From: CALECP01 sp964389925 | GTDB taxonomy: Bacteria > Chloroflexota > Anaerolineae > Promineifilales > Promineifilaceae | DNA: 64,000 bases | Direction: 5' to 3' | Assembly: GCA_964389925.1 (NCBI GenBank) | Contig: CAYMGE010000011.1 | Location: 30,204 to 94,203, forward strand | Part shown: one piece after another, positions 52,121-60,993 of the stretch | Layout: each line of letters opens with the position of its first letter | Position numbering within the stretch: the stretch's first letter is position 1 | Made by a program: the position numbers and the translations under genes | Notes under the pieces: generated by a model | What the model was told of the DNA's origin: nothing | Database searches by the model: none | The model's input: only the letters and a program-made list of their open reading frames with translations

Positions 52121-55100
52121 AACAACTCATCCCTAACTCACGTTACGCACCTCATTCCTAAGTACAAACCAGTAACATGTAAGGTGTCTCAATCGCCTTA
52201 CATACAATCGATATTAAGGAGAAAGACAATGCAAATTCACTCAAATGTAAGTCGCCGCGTGGCTCTTCTGGTCTTTATGACAACCATTTTGGCCTTCACT
52301 GTATATTGGGGGGGGCAAGTCGTCACAGCCTCGGCGACTTCTGAGGTGATGATGGTAAGCGTTGACCCCATCATCACTGTCGTGGAAGGGGCAGGCACCG
52401 CCAACGTCCCCATCAGCAATACAACTGGTAGCCTCATCACCGTCACAGCCTACGCCACCACCGATGACACCGCCACTAGCGGTCTTGATTATGAAGCAGT
52501 TAGCTCAACCAGCCTACTCACCGTTGAAAATAACACCTCTGGCAATATCTCTGTCACCATTCTACCTGATAATTTAGACGAGAACGCTGAAACACTGACG
52601 CTCACCCTCACCTACTCTGATGGGGTTGCCTCTACCTCCCTATCGACCATCATCACCATCACCGATGATGACCCCTCTCCCACACTCACTCTCCCCGCAG
52701 CCAGTTCCTTTGCCGAGGAGGACGGTCAGGCTGCCATCACCGTCACGCTTGCCGTCACTAGCGGTCGTGATGTGACCTTTACCTACAAAACGGTCGTTGG
52801 CTCTGCCTCTGCCAGCGACTACGATACCATTTCTGAGACAGTCGGTACAATCTCCGCTGGCACAACTAGCGAAACCATCGCGCTCTCGCTAACTGATGAT
52901 GACGTGTACGAACTGAATGAAGCCTTTCAGTTTGTTGTCGTGACAGCCACCCACGCTATCGTTCCGACAGGCGGTCTAACTCAGCAGGTAACCATTTTAG
53001 ACAATGACCCTGCGCCTACATTGAGCGTGTCGCAAACACAGCTTGTCTCTGAAAGTGCAGGCGAGGTCGCCATCATGGTCGTGTTGAGCGGGACGACAGA
53101 GCTAACTGCCACGTTCGATTATGCAACTAGCGACATTACTGCACAGGCAGGCACGGACTACACGCAGATCGTCGGCACAGCCAACATTACCGTTGGCATG
53201 ACCAGTGTGAGTTTGACTGTTCCAATCTTCCCTGATACGCTCGATGAGCCAGATGAGACGTTTGCCTTTGTGATTAGCAACCCACAGCTGGCTACGCTGG
53301 GTGATGCGGTAACTACCACCGTCACCATCACCGATGATGACACGGCTCCAACGCTTTCGATGCAATCGGCTACCTCCACCATCGGCGAAGATGACACACA
53401 ACATGTCGTCGTGGTAGAGCTAGATAATCCCAGCAGCTTTGAGGTCACGTTTGACTACGCCACCAGCGACATCAGCGCGACCGCTGGTAGCGACTACACC
53501 AGCGCCTCTGGCACTGGCTCTATTGCCGCCGGCACGCTCTCGACAACGGTCACTATTCCTCTGATAGATGACATGCTCGACGAAGCTGATGAGACGTTTC
53601 AACTGACATTGAGCAATGTCAACAACGCCATTACGGGAACGCTTGTTCATACGGTGACAATCACAGACAACGATGAACCACCAGCCTTGTCTGTTGCTGA
53701 CCGAAATGTCAACGAAGGTGATGGAACTGTTGATGTGATTGTTTCGCTCGATAAGCTGAGTGGTTTGGATGTTTCGTTTGACTATGCGACGGCCGACATC
53801 ACCGCCACCAGCAGCTCTGACTATCAGGTAACGACCGGCAGTGCCACCATTTTGGCCGGTCAAACAGCCGTTACGCTAACTGTCGTCATCACCAATGATT
53901 CCATCAATGAAAATGCGGAAACATTCTCCCTAACTGTCACCAATGCACAAAACGCAACTGTTGTAGACGATAGTGGCGAAGTGACAATTATTGATAATGA
54001 CTCTGAGCCATCGCTATCAGTTAACGATCTATCGGTCAATGAAGGGGATGGCACTGTATCTGTGGTGGTTAATCTCAGTGCAGTCAGCGGTTTGGATGTC
54101 TCGTTTGATTATGCGACGATGGCTGATGGCACTGCCACCGCTGGGGATGACTTTACCGCGACATCTGGCAACACTACCATTCCTGCCGGTCAGCAGTCTA
54201 CGACCATCAGCATAGATATTCTGCCCGACTCGATTGATGAGTCTGATGAGACCTTCTCTTTGTCACTCACGGATTCCACTAATGCAGCTATTAATGTTGA
54301 TACAAGCATCATCACTATAGTGGATGATGATCCAACACCGTCGCTATCAGTTAGTGATCTATCGGTAGATGAAGGAGCTGGGACTGCTTCTGTGGTGGTC
54401 AGCCTCAACGCAATCAGCGGTTTGGATGTCTCATTTGATTATGCGACGATGGCTGATGGCACTGCCACCGCCGGGAATGACTTTACCGCGACATCTGGCA
54501 CTATTACTATTCCTGATGGTGAACAATCTGCCACCATCACCATAGATATTGTGTCTGACTCGATTGATGAGTCTGATGAGACCTTCTCTTTGCAAATCGA
54601 CGAGCCTAGCAATGCCATCATTGGTGATGGTATTAGCATCCTTACTATTTTGGATGATGATGCGCTCCCGACTCTCTCTGTCAGCGATGAGACGGTCAGT
54701 GAAGATGCTGGAACGGTTGAGGTCACTATCTCGCTGAATACTGAGAGTGGGCGTGATGTTTCGTTTGATTATGAGACAGTTGATAATTCGGCAACTGCCG
54801 GTGAAGACTACACATCCAACACAGGCAGTGCGACCATCTCTGCTGGCGACACCTCAACCACTGTCTCGATTGCTATTCTCAACGATGACTTAGGCGAGCT
54901 AGAAGAATCCTTCCACCTTGAGATCAGCAATCCTACCCTTGCAACGATAGATAACGACACAGGTGTCATCGCCATCACACCTGACAGCGATAGATTTAAG
55001 CTCTATCTACCTATCAGTGCCAAACAGTACCATCCATTTGTAAACGGTGGTTTTGAAACAGGTGGTTTTGGTAGTGGTTGGTCGGCAAGTGGTGCGATGG

Positions 55101-55127
55101 GCGCACAGGTTGTCTCTGTCATTGACA
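51737..55127 (+). repeat. 3.4-kb direct repeat, left copy
   Basis: From 51737 the sequence matches 60610 onward with a constant offset of 8873 bp and no difference that I found, to the end of the window. It covers the end of the phosphatase stalk, the calcium-loop tail, the intergenic region and most of the Calx-beta gene. Confidence 0.9.
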
Positions 55128-55657
55128 CCGATGGGAATTTGGGACAGGCAACTGATAATGGCTGGATTGACGGTGGTTTCGCGGCCTTGCTTGGCAATCC
55201 ATCTTACAACAACACGGGTGGTGTACCTGTTGGGTTTGGGGAAATTCGCCAAACAATCTCCCTTCCGTCTGATGCCTCCGGCATTAAGCTGAAATATCGT
55301 ATCGTCACGCATGATCAGATATTTGCACCCTCGACAAACAGGTATTTTGATTCATTTGAAGTATCTATCAACTCTGTCGAAACATCAGACGGCATCACGC
55401 CACGTCGGGATGATAGATGTCGGACAAATCCCAGTGTCCCTGCAACAGATGCAACAGGACTTGTGTTGTGTGATGGGTTCGTGCCATTCCCTTCATTAGC
55501 AGGCGCACCAAACAACATTCTGAGAACGAATACGATTGATGTATCTGTCAGGGCAGGACAAAACATAAACCTCATCTTGCGAGTCCACAATCGTGTAGAT
55601 GGCTCCTTTAACACTTGGGTTTATGTTGATAGTGTGGAGGTTGTGACTGAACCATAA
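52229..55657 (+). CDS. Secreted protein with eight Calx-beta domains (copy A)
   Basis: About 1142 residues. A signal peptide with N-terminal RR (VALLVFMTTILAFTVYWGGQVVTASA) is followed by eight Calx-beta domains of about 105-115 residues, each with the start pattern LSVxxxxVxEgxG, FDYATxDxTAtagxDY, and the end DExxExxEtFxLxLsN followed by DDD. A jelly-roll C-terminal domain of about 190 residues opens with LYLPISAKQYHPFVNGGFETG. Calx-beta tandems bind Ca2+ and stiffen adhesins. It has no TM, so it is released or attached non-covalently. The start at 52229 follows AAGGAG. It lies downstream of the phosphatase; a second copy begins at 61102. Confidence 0.88.
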   Translation: MQIHSNVSRRVALLVFMTTILAFTVYWGGQVVTASATSEVMMVSVDPIITVVEGAGTANVPISNTTGSLITVTAYATTDDTATSGLDYEAVSSTSLLTVENNTSGNISVTILPDNLDENAETLTLTLTYSDGVASTSLSTIITITDDDPSPTLTLPAASSFAEEDGQAAITVTLAVTSGRDVTFTYKTVVGSASASDYDTISETVGTISAGTTSETIALSLTDDDVYELNEAFQFVVVTATHAIVPTGGLTQQVTILDNDPAPTLSVSQTQLVSESAGEVAIMVVLSGTTELTATFDYATSDITAQAGTDYTQIVGTANITVGMTSVSLTVPIFPDTLDEPDETFAFVISNPQLATLGDAVTTTVTITDDDTAPTLSMQSATSTIGEDDTQHVVVVELDNPSSFEVTFDYATSDISATAGSDYTSASGTGSIAAGTLSTTVTIPLIDDMLDEADETFQLTLSNVNNAITGTLVHTVTITDNDEPPALSVADRNVNEGDGTVDVIVSLDKLSGLDVSFDYATADITATSSSDYQVTTGSATILAGQTAVTLTVVITNDSINENAETFSLTVTNAQNATVVDDSGEVTIIDNDSEPSLSVNDLSVNEGDGTVSVVVNLSAVSGLDVSFDYATMADGTATAGDDFTATSGNTTIPAGQQSTTISIDILPDSIDESDETFSLSLTDSTNAAINVDTSIITIVDDDPTPSLSVSDLSVDEGAGTASVVVSLNAISGLDVSFDYATMADGTATAGNDFTATSGTITIPDGEQSATITIDIVSDSIDESDETFSLQIDEPSNAIIGDGISILTILDDDALPTLSVSDETVSEDAGTVEVTISLNTESGRDVSFDYETVDNSATAGEDYTSNTGSATISAGDTSTTVSIAILNDDLGELEESFHLEISNPTLATIDNDTGVIAITPDSDRFKLYLPISAKQYHPFVNGGFETGGFGSGWSASGAMGAQVVSVIDTDGNLGQATDNGWIDGGFAALLGNPSYNNTGGVPVGFGEIRQTISLPSDASGIKLKYRIVTHDQIFAPSTNRYFDSFEVSINSVETSDGITPRRDDRCRTNPSVPATDATGLVLCDGFVPFPSLAGAPNNILRTNTIDVSVRAGQNINLILRVHNRVDGSFNTWVYVDSVEVVTEP
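54575..55127 (+). repeat. 553-bp segment shared with the second Calx-beta gene
   Basis: Identical by eye to 57467-58019 (offset 2892 bp): the last Calx-beta domain and the start of the C-terminal jelly roll. Sequences on either side are clearly diverged, pointing to gene conversion or recent recombination between the two genes. Confidence 0.88.
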
Positions 55658-55697
55658 GGAAATTAGGTTCGAGTTTTCGGGAAACACGATTAGTTAA

Positions 55698-55742
55698 CGA
55701 AACGTAAAGCGTAATACGAGGTCAGTTACGCTTTACGTTTCG
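55698..55742. repeat. 17-bp inverted repeat between Calx-beta genes
   Basis: CGAAACGTAAAGCGTAA and its exact complement, 11 nt apart, in the 159-bp spacer. The T-run (gattttttg) comes 11 nt later, so it might act as a weak terminator or be a small dispersed palindrome. Confidence 0.65.
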
Positions 55743-55816
55743 CATTTCACAATGATTTTTTGATTAAGTACCTAGATAAGGGTAAAGTTGTGTCGTTTGA
55801 TTATTGGAGGCTACTT

Positions 55817-58549
55817 ATGCTAAAGCATATTGCGTTTCTGCTATTTGCGTTCTTATCTGTTGGAATAGTGACTGCTCAATCACCGGTTGAAGGTATCGTA
55901 TCGACGGCTGGCCCTTTTGAGCTATCTGTTAGCGATGTGTCGATTACTGAGGGTAGCAGCGTAGTTGATGTGATGGTTTCTCTTAATATAGCAAGTATTC
56001 AAGATACTAGTTTCACCTATACGACGGTAGACGATTCAGCAGTTGCGGGGGCAGATTATGTGGCAAAGACAGGCAGTGCGACGATCCCTAATGGGAGCTT
56101 CTCAACGATTGTATCTATCTTCATCATCGATGATAGTTTAGATGAACTGGCAGAAACCTTCCAGCTTGAACTTAGTGACCCTACTAACGCAGCAGTCATT
56201 GCGGATGGGACAGGTGTTGTCACCATCGAAGATGACGATTCACCGCCGCAACTATCGGTTGGTTCTGTTTCTGTGAACGAGGGAGCGGGGTCTGTCGATG
56301 TCACTGTCTCATTAGATGCACCAAGTGGATTACCTGTGGGGTTTGATTATGCAACGGCCGATATCAGCGCGATAGGGAGTTCTGACTATGGCACAGCATC
56401 CGGTAGTCAAACAATCTTGGCAGGCCAAACAACTGCCACCATAACCATAGCTATTGTTGATGATGATATTTTCGAGGGCACCGAGACATTTTCACTGAAC
56501 GTTGCGAATGTACAGAATGCAACCGTTCTGGATAACAGCGGCGAGATCACGATCATTGATAATGACGGTGCGCCGACCCTCTCAGTTGACTCTGTTTCTG
56601 TCAATGAGGATGCAGGAACGGTTGATGTGATTGTGTCACTAAGCACGTCGAGTAGCTTAGACGTTACTTTTGACTATGCGACAGATGATTCCTCTGCCCA
56701 AGAATCATCCGACTATGTGGCAACGACTGGCAACAGGGCAATGTCAGCGGGTCAAATCTCTACTACTTTGACAATTCCTATTATCGATGATTTGATTGAT
56801 GAAGGGGATGAGACATTCTTTGTGCGTATTAGTAACCCTGTCCATACAACAATCGCAGATGATACTGCCACCGTTACGATTATAGATAACGATGCAGCAC
56901 CAACGCTCTCAGTCAGCGATATGTCGGTCAATGAGGAAGATGGCTCTGTTTCTGTAGTTGTCAGCCTTAATGTAACAAGCAGTTTAGATGTGTCATTTGA
57001 CTACGCTACAGTTGCAGACGGGACGGCTACTGCTGGGATTGACTTCACCATGACATCCGGCAGCGGCACCATCGTAGCGGGGCGGCAATCCACAACCATC
57101 ACCGTCAACATTGTGTCTGATTCAGTTGATGAAGCAGATGAAACATTTTCGCTACTTATCGGTAATCCTGTTCATGCAACAATTAGCGATAGCGTCGGTA
57201 TCATCACGATTATAGATGATGATAGTACAGCATTGACGCTTTCGGTTGGCGATCTATTTGTCAGTGAGGGAGATGGGTCTGTTTCTGTAATAGTCAATCT
57301 CAGTGCAGTCAGTAGCTTGGATGTTTCGTTTGACTATGCGACAGTCAGTGGCACTGCCACCGCTGGAGATGACTTTACCGCGACATCTGGCAACACTACC
57401 ATTCCTGCCGGTCAGCAATCCGCTACCATCACGATAGATATTTTGTCTGACTCGATTGATGAGCCTGATGAGACCTTCTCTTTGCAAATCGACGAGCCTA
57501 GCAATGCCATCATTGGTGATGGTATTAGCATCCTTACTATTTTGGATGATGATGCGCTCCCGACTCTCTCTGTCAGCGATGAGACGGTCAGTGAAGATGC
57601 TGGAACGGTTGAGGTCACTATCTCGCTGAATACTGAGAGTGGGCGTGATGTTTCGTTTGATTATGAGACAGTTGATAATTCGGCAACTGCCGGTGAAGAC
57701 TACACATCCAACACAGGCAGTGCGACCATCTCTGCTGGCGACACCTCAACCACTGTCTCGATTGCTATTCTCAACGATGACTTAGGCGAGCTAGAAGAAT
57801 CCTTCCACCTTGAGATCAGCAATCCTACCCTTGCAACGATAGATAACGACACAGGTGTCATCGCCATCACACCTGACAGCGATAGATTTAAGCTCTATCT
57901 ACCTATCAGTGCCAAACAGTACCATCCATTTGTAAACGGTGGTTTTGAAACAGGTGGTTTTGGTAGTGGTTGGTCGGCAAGTGGTGCGATGGGCGCACAG
58001 GTTGTCTCTGTCATTGACATTGATGGGAATTTGGGACAGGCAACTGATAATGGCTGGATTGACGGTGATTTCGCGGCCTTGCTTGGCAATCCATCTTACA
58101 ACAACACAGGTGGTGTGCCTGTCGGATTTGGGGAGATTCGTCAAACAATTACATTGCAACCTAATGCCTCTGACATTAGGTTGAAGTATCGTATCGTCAC
58201 ACACGATCAGGTATTCGCTTCATCTAGCGGCCGCTACTACGATTCATTTGAGGTCTCAATAAATACTGTGGAACCATCAAATCAGGCGACACCGCGTCGC
58301 AATGATCTCTGCCGCACAAATCATGGCGTGCCAGCTACAGATGCAACAGGGCTTGTGCTATGTGATGGTTTTACATCTACGCCGGCGCGTGACAACCCAC
58401 CCAATAATATCCAGAGAACCAAGACTATTGATATATCGAATAAATCTGGGCAAAATATCACATTGATCTTGCGCATCTATAATCGCGTTGACAGTTCTTA
58501 CAACACGTGGGTTTATGTGGATAGTGTGGAAGTTTTGACAGAAAGATAG
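55817..58549 (+). CDS. Secreted protein with six Calx-beta domains (B)
   Basis: About 910 residues. Signal peptide MLKHIAFLLFAFLSVGIVTAQ, six Calx-beta domains and the same C-terminal jelly roll as copy A. The first five domains are diverged from A, the sixth is identical (gene conversion). Its RBS and signal-peptide DNA (TTGGAGGCTAC, then ATG) instead match the vWA-FHA gene at 46.5 kb, so it is a mosaic. The start at 55817 follows GGAGG; a longer frame to 55760 has no RBS. It ends 11 nt before the kinase gene, with which it probably forms an operon. Confidence 0.87.
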   Translation: MLKHIAFLLFAFLSVGIVTAQSPVEGIVSTAGPFELSVSDVSITEGSSVVDVMVSLNIASIQDTSFTYTTVDDSAVAGADYVAKTGSATIPNGSFSTIVSIFIIDDSLDELAETFQLELSDPTNAAVIADGTGVVTIEDDDSPPQLSVGSVSVNEGAGSVDVTVSLDAPSGLPVGFDYATADISAIGSSDYGTASGSQTILAGQTTATITIAIVDDDIFEGTETFSLNVANVQNATVLDNSGEITIIDNDGAPTLSVDSVSVNEDAGTVDVIVSLSTSSSLDVTFDYATDDSSAQESSDYVATTGNRAMSAGQISTTLTIPIIDDLIDEGDETFFVRISNPVHTTIADDTATVTIIDNDAAPTLSVSDMSVNEEDGSVSVVVSLNVTSSLDVSFDYATVADGTATAGIDFTMTSGSGTIVAGRQSTTITVNIVSDSVDEADETFSLLIGNPVHATISDSVGIITIIDDDSTALTLSVGDLFVSEGDGSVSVIVNLSAVSSLDVSFDYATVSGTATAGDDFTATSGNTTIPAGQQSATITIDILSDSIDEPDETFSLQIDEPSNAIIGDGISILTILDDDALPTLSVSDETVSEDAGTVEVTISLNTESGRDVSFDYETVDNSATAGEDYTSNTGSATISAGDTSTTVSIAILNDDLGELEESFHLEISNPTLATIDNDTGVIAITPDSDRFKLYLPISAKQYHPFVNGGFETGGFGSGWSASGAMGAQVVSVIDIDGNLGQATDNGWIDGDFAALLGNPSYNNTGGVPVGFGEIRQTITLQPNASDIRLKYRIVTHDQVFASSSGRYYDSFEVSINTVEPSNQATPRRNDLCRTNHGVPATDATGLVLCDGFTSTPARDNPPNNIQRTKTIDISNKSGQNITLILRIYNRVDSSYNTWVYVDSVEVLTER
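57467..58019 (+). repeat. 553-bp segment shared with Calx-beta gene A
   Basis: Right partner of 54575-55127. The copies separate exactly after ATTGACA (next base t here, c in A), the same 7 bases that end the window. Confidence 0.88.
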
Positions 58550-58560
58550 GAGGTAGAGAC

Positions 58561-60993
58561 ATGCAGAAACTCGGCCGATATGAACTCAAAGACAAACTAG
58601 GCAATGGCGCCATGGGGGTCGTGTTGCGTGCCTATGATCCCCAAGTCAAGCGCGAAGTAGCGATTAAAGTTTTACACCGCCATCTCAGCGGCAACAAAAA
58701 GATTCGCGCACGTTTTCTGCGAGAAGTAGCGACCATTGCACGCCTCAATCATCCCGCCATTGTTCCCATCTTTGATGCTGGCATCGATGATGGTCATGCC
58801 TACCTCGTCATGCAGCTGATGGAAGGTGGCAGTCTTGGCAGTCGCATGAGAGGTAGGCCGCTGAGTTCGGCCGAAATCCAACTCCTGATTGAACGCATTG
58901 GGAGTGCGCTCGATGCAGTGCATGAGCAAAAATTGGTTCACCGCGATGTCAAACCAGAAAATATCCTGTATGACGGGAACGGCAATCCTTACCTCGCCGA
59001 TTTTGGTGTTGTGCGCTTAAATGAGCGCGGGAGTCAATTCACGACGGTTGATACGGTCATTGGCACACCTGCCTACATGAGTCCAGAGCAGGCCGCTGCG
59101 GGGAAGATTATCGACGGGCGCAGTGATCTCTACTCATTGGGTGTGGTTCTCTTTGAAATGTTGACTGGAACCATCCCCTATGAAGGAGACTCGACAGTAG
59201 GGACAGCCGTTAAACACATCGTTGCAGACATTCCAGACATCCGTCAGCACAATCGTGAGCTATCATCACAATGGCGCAAGCTGAATGAAAAAGCATTGGC
59301 AAAGCAACCTGATGATCGGTTTCAGTCGGGTTTGGCTCTATCAACTGCGGTGAAGAGTGCCTTTGCTAAACGTGGGGGCGGCTCATCCACATCCTATCTC
59401 GTGTATGCGATGGGGCTAATGGGCGTGCTAGCCATGCTTGCATTTGTTTTTTTCAACGCAAGGAGTGGAACCAATCAAATAAGCGAGGAGCAAGCCATGA
59501 CGCTAACTATGATTGCACAGGCGCAATTAGATAGTGATGCGACGATTCAAGCTCTTCAAGCACAATTAGAAGAAGGGGATGATTCCCAAGAAATTGCAGC
59601 ACAATTGACGGAAGAAGCCCAACGACAAGCTGACCTTGAGGCACAATCGACCCAGCAGGCACAGACGCTCGTCGCCATTGACGTTGAGTCTACTCAAGAG
59701 GCGCAAATGAGTACAGCGATGGCAGAGAGTGTGGAAGTGGATGATTCGGCCGATTGTCGCCAACCCGACAACTTCGCCTTTACAACATTCGATCCTGTTT
59801 TAGACCCTCCACGCGGCAGTGAAATTGCTGCCGATAGCTTGCCCTCCGTCGCTTACCCGATTGTTGTCACGGGGGCGTGTCCAATTCGGGTTGGTCAGCT
59901 CATCTCTGTGAAAGGCGGTCAAGATCGTTTGGCAACATTGCTTGATGAAAGTGGGGTGGCTGTCGATAGTTTGGGCAATGGTGAGCGGGGGGTGATTAGG
60001 ATTATGTTTGATTCGGCCGCTGAAGTCCAAGAATTTGATGAGGAGTGGCGCATCACGGTCATCGATGAAGATAACTTTCCAGTCGAGTTTACCCCCGACC
60101 AAGAGCCACCGACGCTTAAGCTGTTTGTCAATGATGCACTTGGGGAGGGTTGGCTTGTGCAGGCAATTGAAGAGCCAGTTGCCACGCCCATTCCACCAAC
60201 TTCTGCCCCTAGCACAAATAACAATAATTCAAATCAGGTAAACACACAGGCGACACAAACTGCCAATGCTCAGATTGTCAATGCTCGCAATGCACAGGCG
60301 ACGCAAACTGCTCAGGCTCAAGCTGCCAATGCTCGCAACTTCCAAGCCACTCAGACCGCTCAAGCTCAAGCTGCCAATGCTCGTAACTTCCAAGCGACGC
60401 AAACTGCCAATGCTCAAGCAGAAGCTGCCAATATCCGTAATGCTCAGGCGACGCAAACTGCCAATGCTCAAGCTGCCAATGCCCGTAACTTCCAAGCGAC
60501 GCAAACTGCCAATGCACAAGCCGCCAATGCTCGCAATGCTCAAGCTACTCAAACTGCTCAGGCTCAGGCTGCCAATGCCCGCAATGCTCAAGCCACTCAA
60601 ACTGCCAACGCTCGCAATGCTCAGGCCACTCAGACTGCTCAGGCTCAGGCTGCCAATGCTCGCAATGCCCAAGCTACTCAGACTGCTGCGGCTGCCAGTT
60701 GGAGTGCCACGCAAACCGCTCAAGCAGTTCCACCAACAGTTAACGTACCACCTACAAATACGCCTCCTCCTCCTCCACCCGCATCACCCACCCCTCCAGA
60801 ATTCCCTTGTGGCGATGTGCGCGGCAACCCTGCTGCTGACTTCGACAATGACGGCAAACCAAATGGCGTAGAGCTAAACGACGGCCTTGACCCATGTAAC
60901 CCTGATACAGATGGGGATGGTGTCCCAGATGGTATTGATATTGGGCCACTCGATCCTAGCCGGCCGGGTAGTGACGACGGTGGACGTGGGTAA
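58561..60993 (+). CDS. Transmembrane Ser/Thr kinase sharing its ectodomain with the PP2C phosphatase
   Basis: 810 residues. The cytoplasmic PknB-type kinase domain (about 7-270) has Gly loop LGNGAMGVV, VAIK with Lys36, HRDVKPEN with Asp129, ADFGVVR, a Thr-rich activation loop (FTTVDTVIGTPAYMSPEQ) and DLYSLGVVLFE. All catalytic residues are present. TM is about 279-300. Outside: a helical linker, the same domain as in the phosphatase (about 394-538, only a few substitutions), the NAQATQTA stalk, the Pro-rich link and the calcium-loop tail. No PASTA domains. Strong RBS AGGAGG 6 nt before ATG. The tail from 60610 on is part of the 3.4-kb exact repeat, so the end of this gene needs checking against long reads. 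Confidence 0.88.
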   Translation: MQKLGRYELKDKLGNGAMGVVLRAYDPQVKREVAIKVLHRHLSGNKKIRARFLREVATIARLNHPAIVPIFDAGIDDGHAYLVMQLMEGGSLGSRMRGRPLSSAEIQLLIERIGSALDAVHEQKLVHRDVKPENILYDGNGNPYLADFGVVRLNERGSQFTTVDTVIGTPAYMSPEQAAAGKIIDGRSDLYSLGVVLFEMLTGTIPYEGDSTVGTAVKHIVADIPDIRQHNRELSSQWRKLNEKALAKQPDDRFQSGLALSTAVKSAFAKRGGGSSTSYLVYAMGLMGVLAMLAFVFFNARSGTNQISEEQAMTLTMIAQAQLDSDATIQALQAQLEEGDDSQEIAAQLTEEAQRQADLEAQSTQQAQTLVAIDVESTQEAQMSTAMAESVEVDDSADCRQPDNFAFTTFDPVLDPPRGSEIAADSLPSVAYPIVVTGACPIRVGQLISVKGGQDRLATLLDESGVAVDSLGNGERGVIRIMFDSAAEVQEFDEEWRITVIDEDNFPVEFTPDQEPPTLKLFVNDALGEGWLVQAIEEPVATPIPPTSAPSTNNNNSNQVNTQATQTANAQIVNARNAQATQTAQAQAANARNFQATQTAQAQAANARNFQATQTANAQAEAANIRNAQATQTANAQAANARNFQATQTANAQAANARNAQATQTAQAQAANARNAQATQTANARNAQATQTAQAQAANARNAQATQTAAAASWSATQTAQAVPPTVNVPPTNTPPPPPPASPTPPEFPCGDVRGNPAADFDNDGKPNGVELNDGLDPCNPDTDGDGVPDGIDIGPLDPSRPGSDDGGRG
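60238..60700 (+). repeat. Ala/Gln/Thr stalk repeat (copy in kinase gene)
   Basis: Same unit family as 51360-51830 with a different arrangement, including a unique QAEAANIRNAQATQTA unit. Confidence 0.9.
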
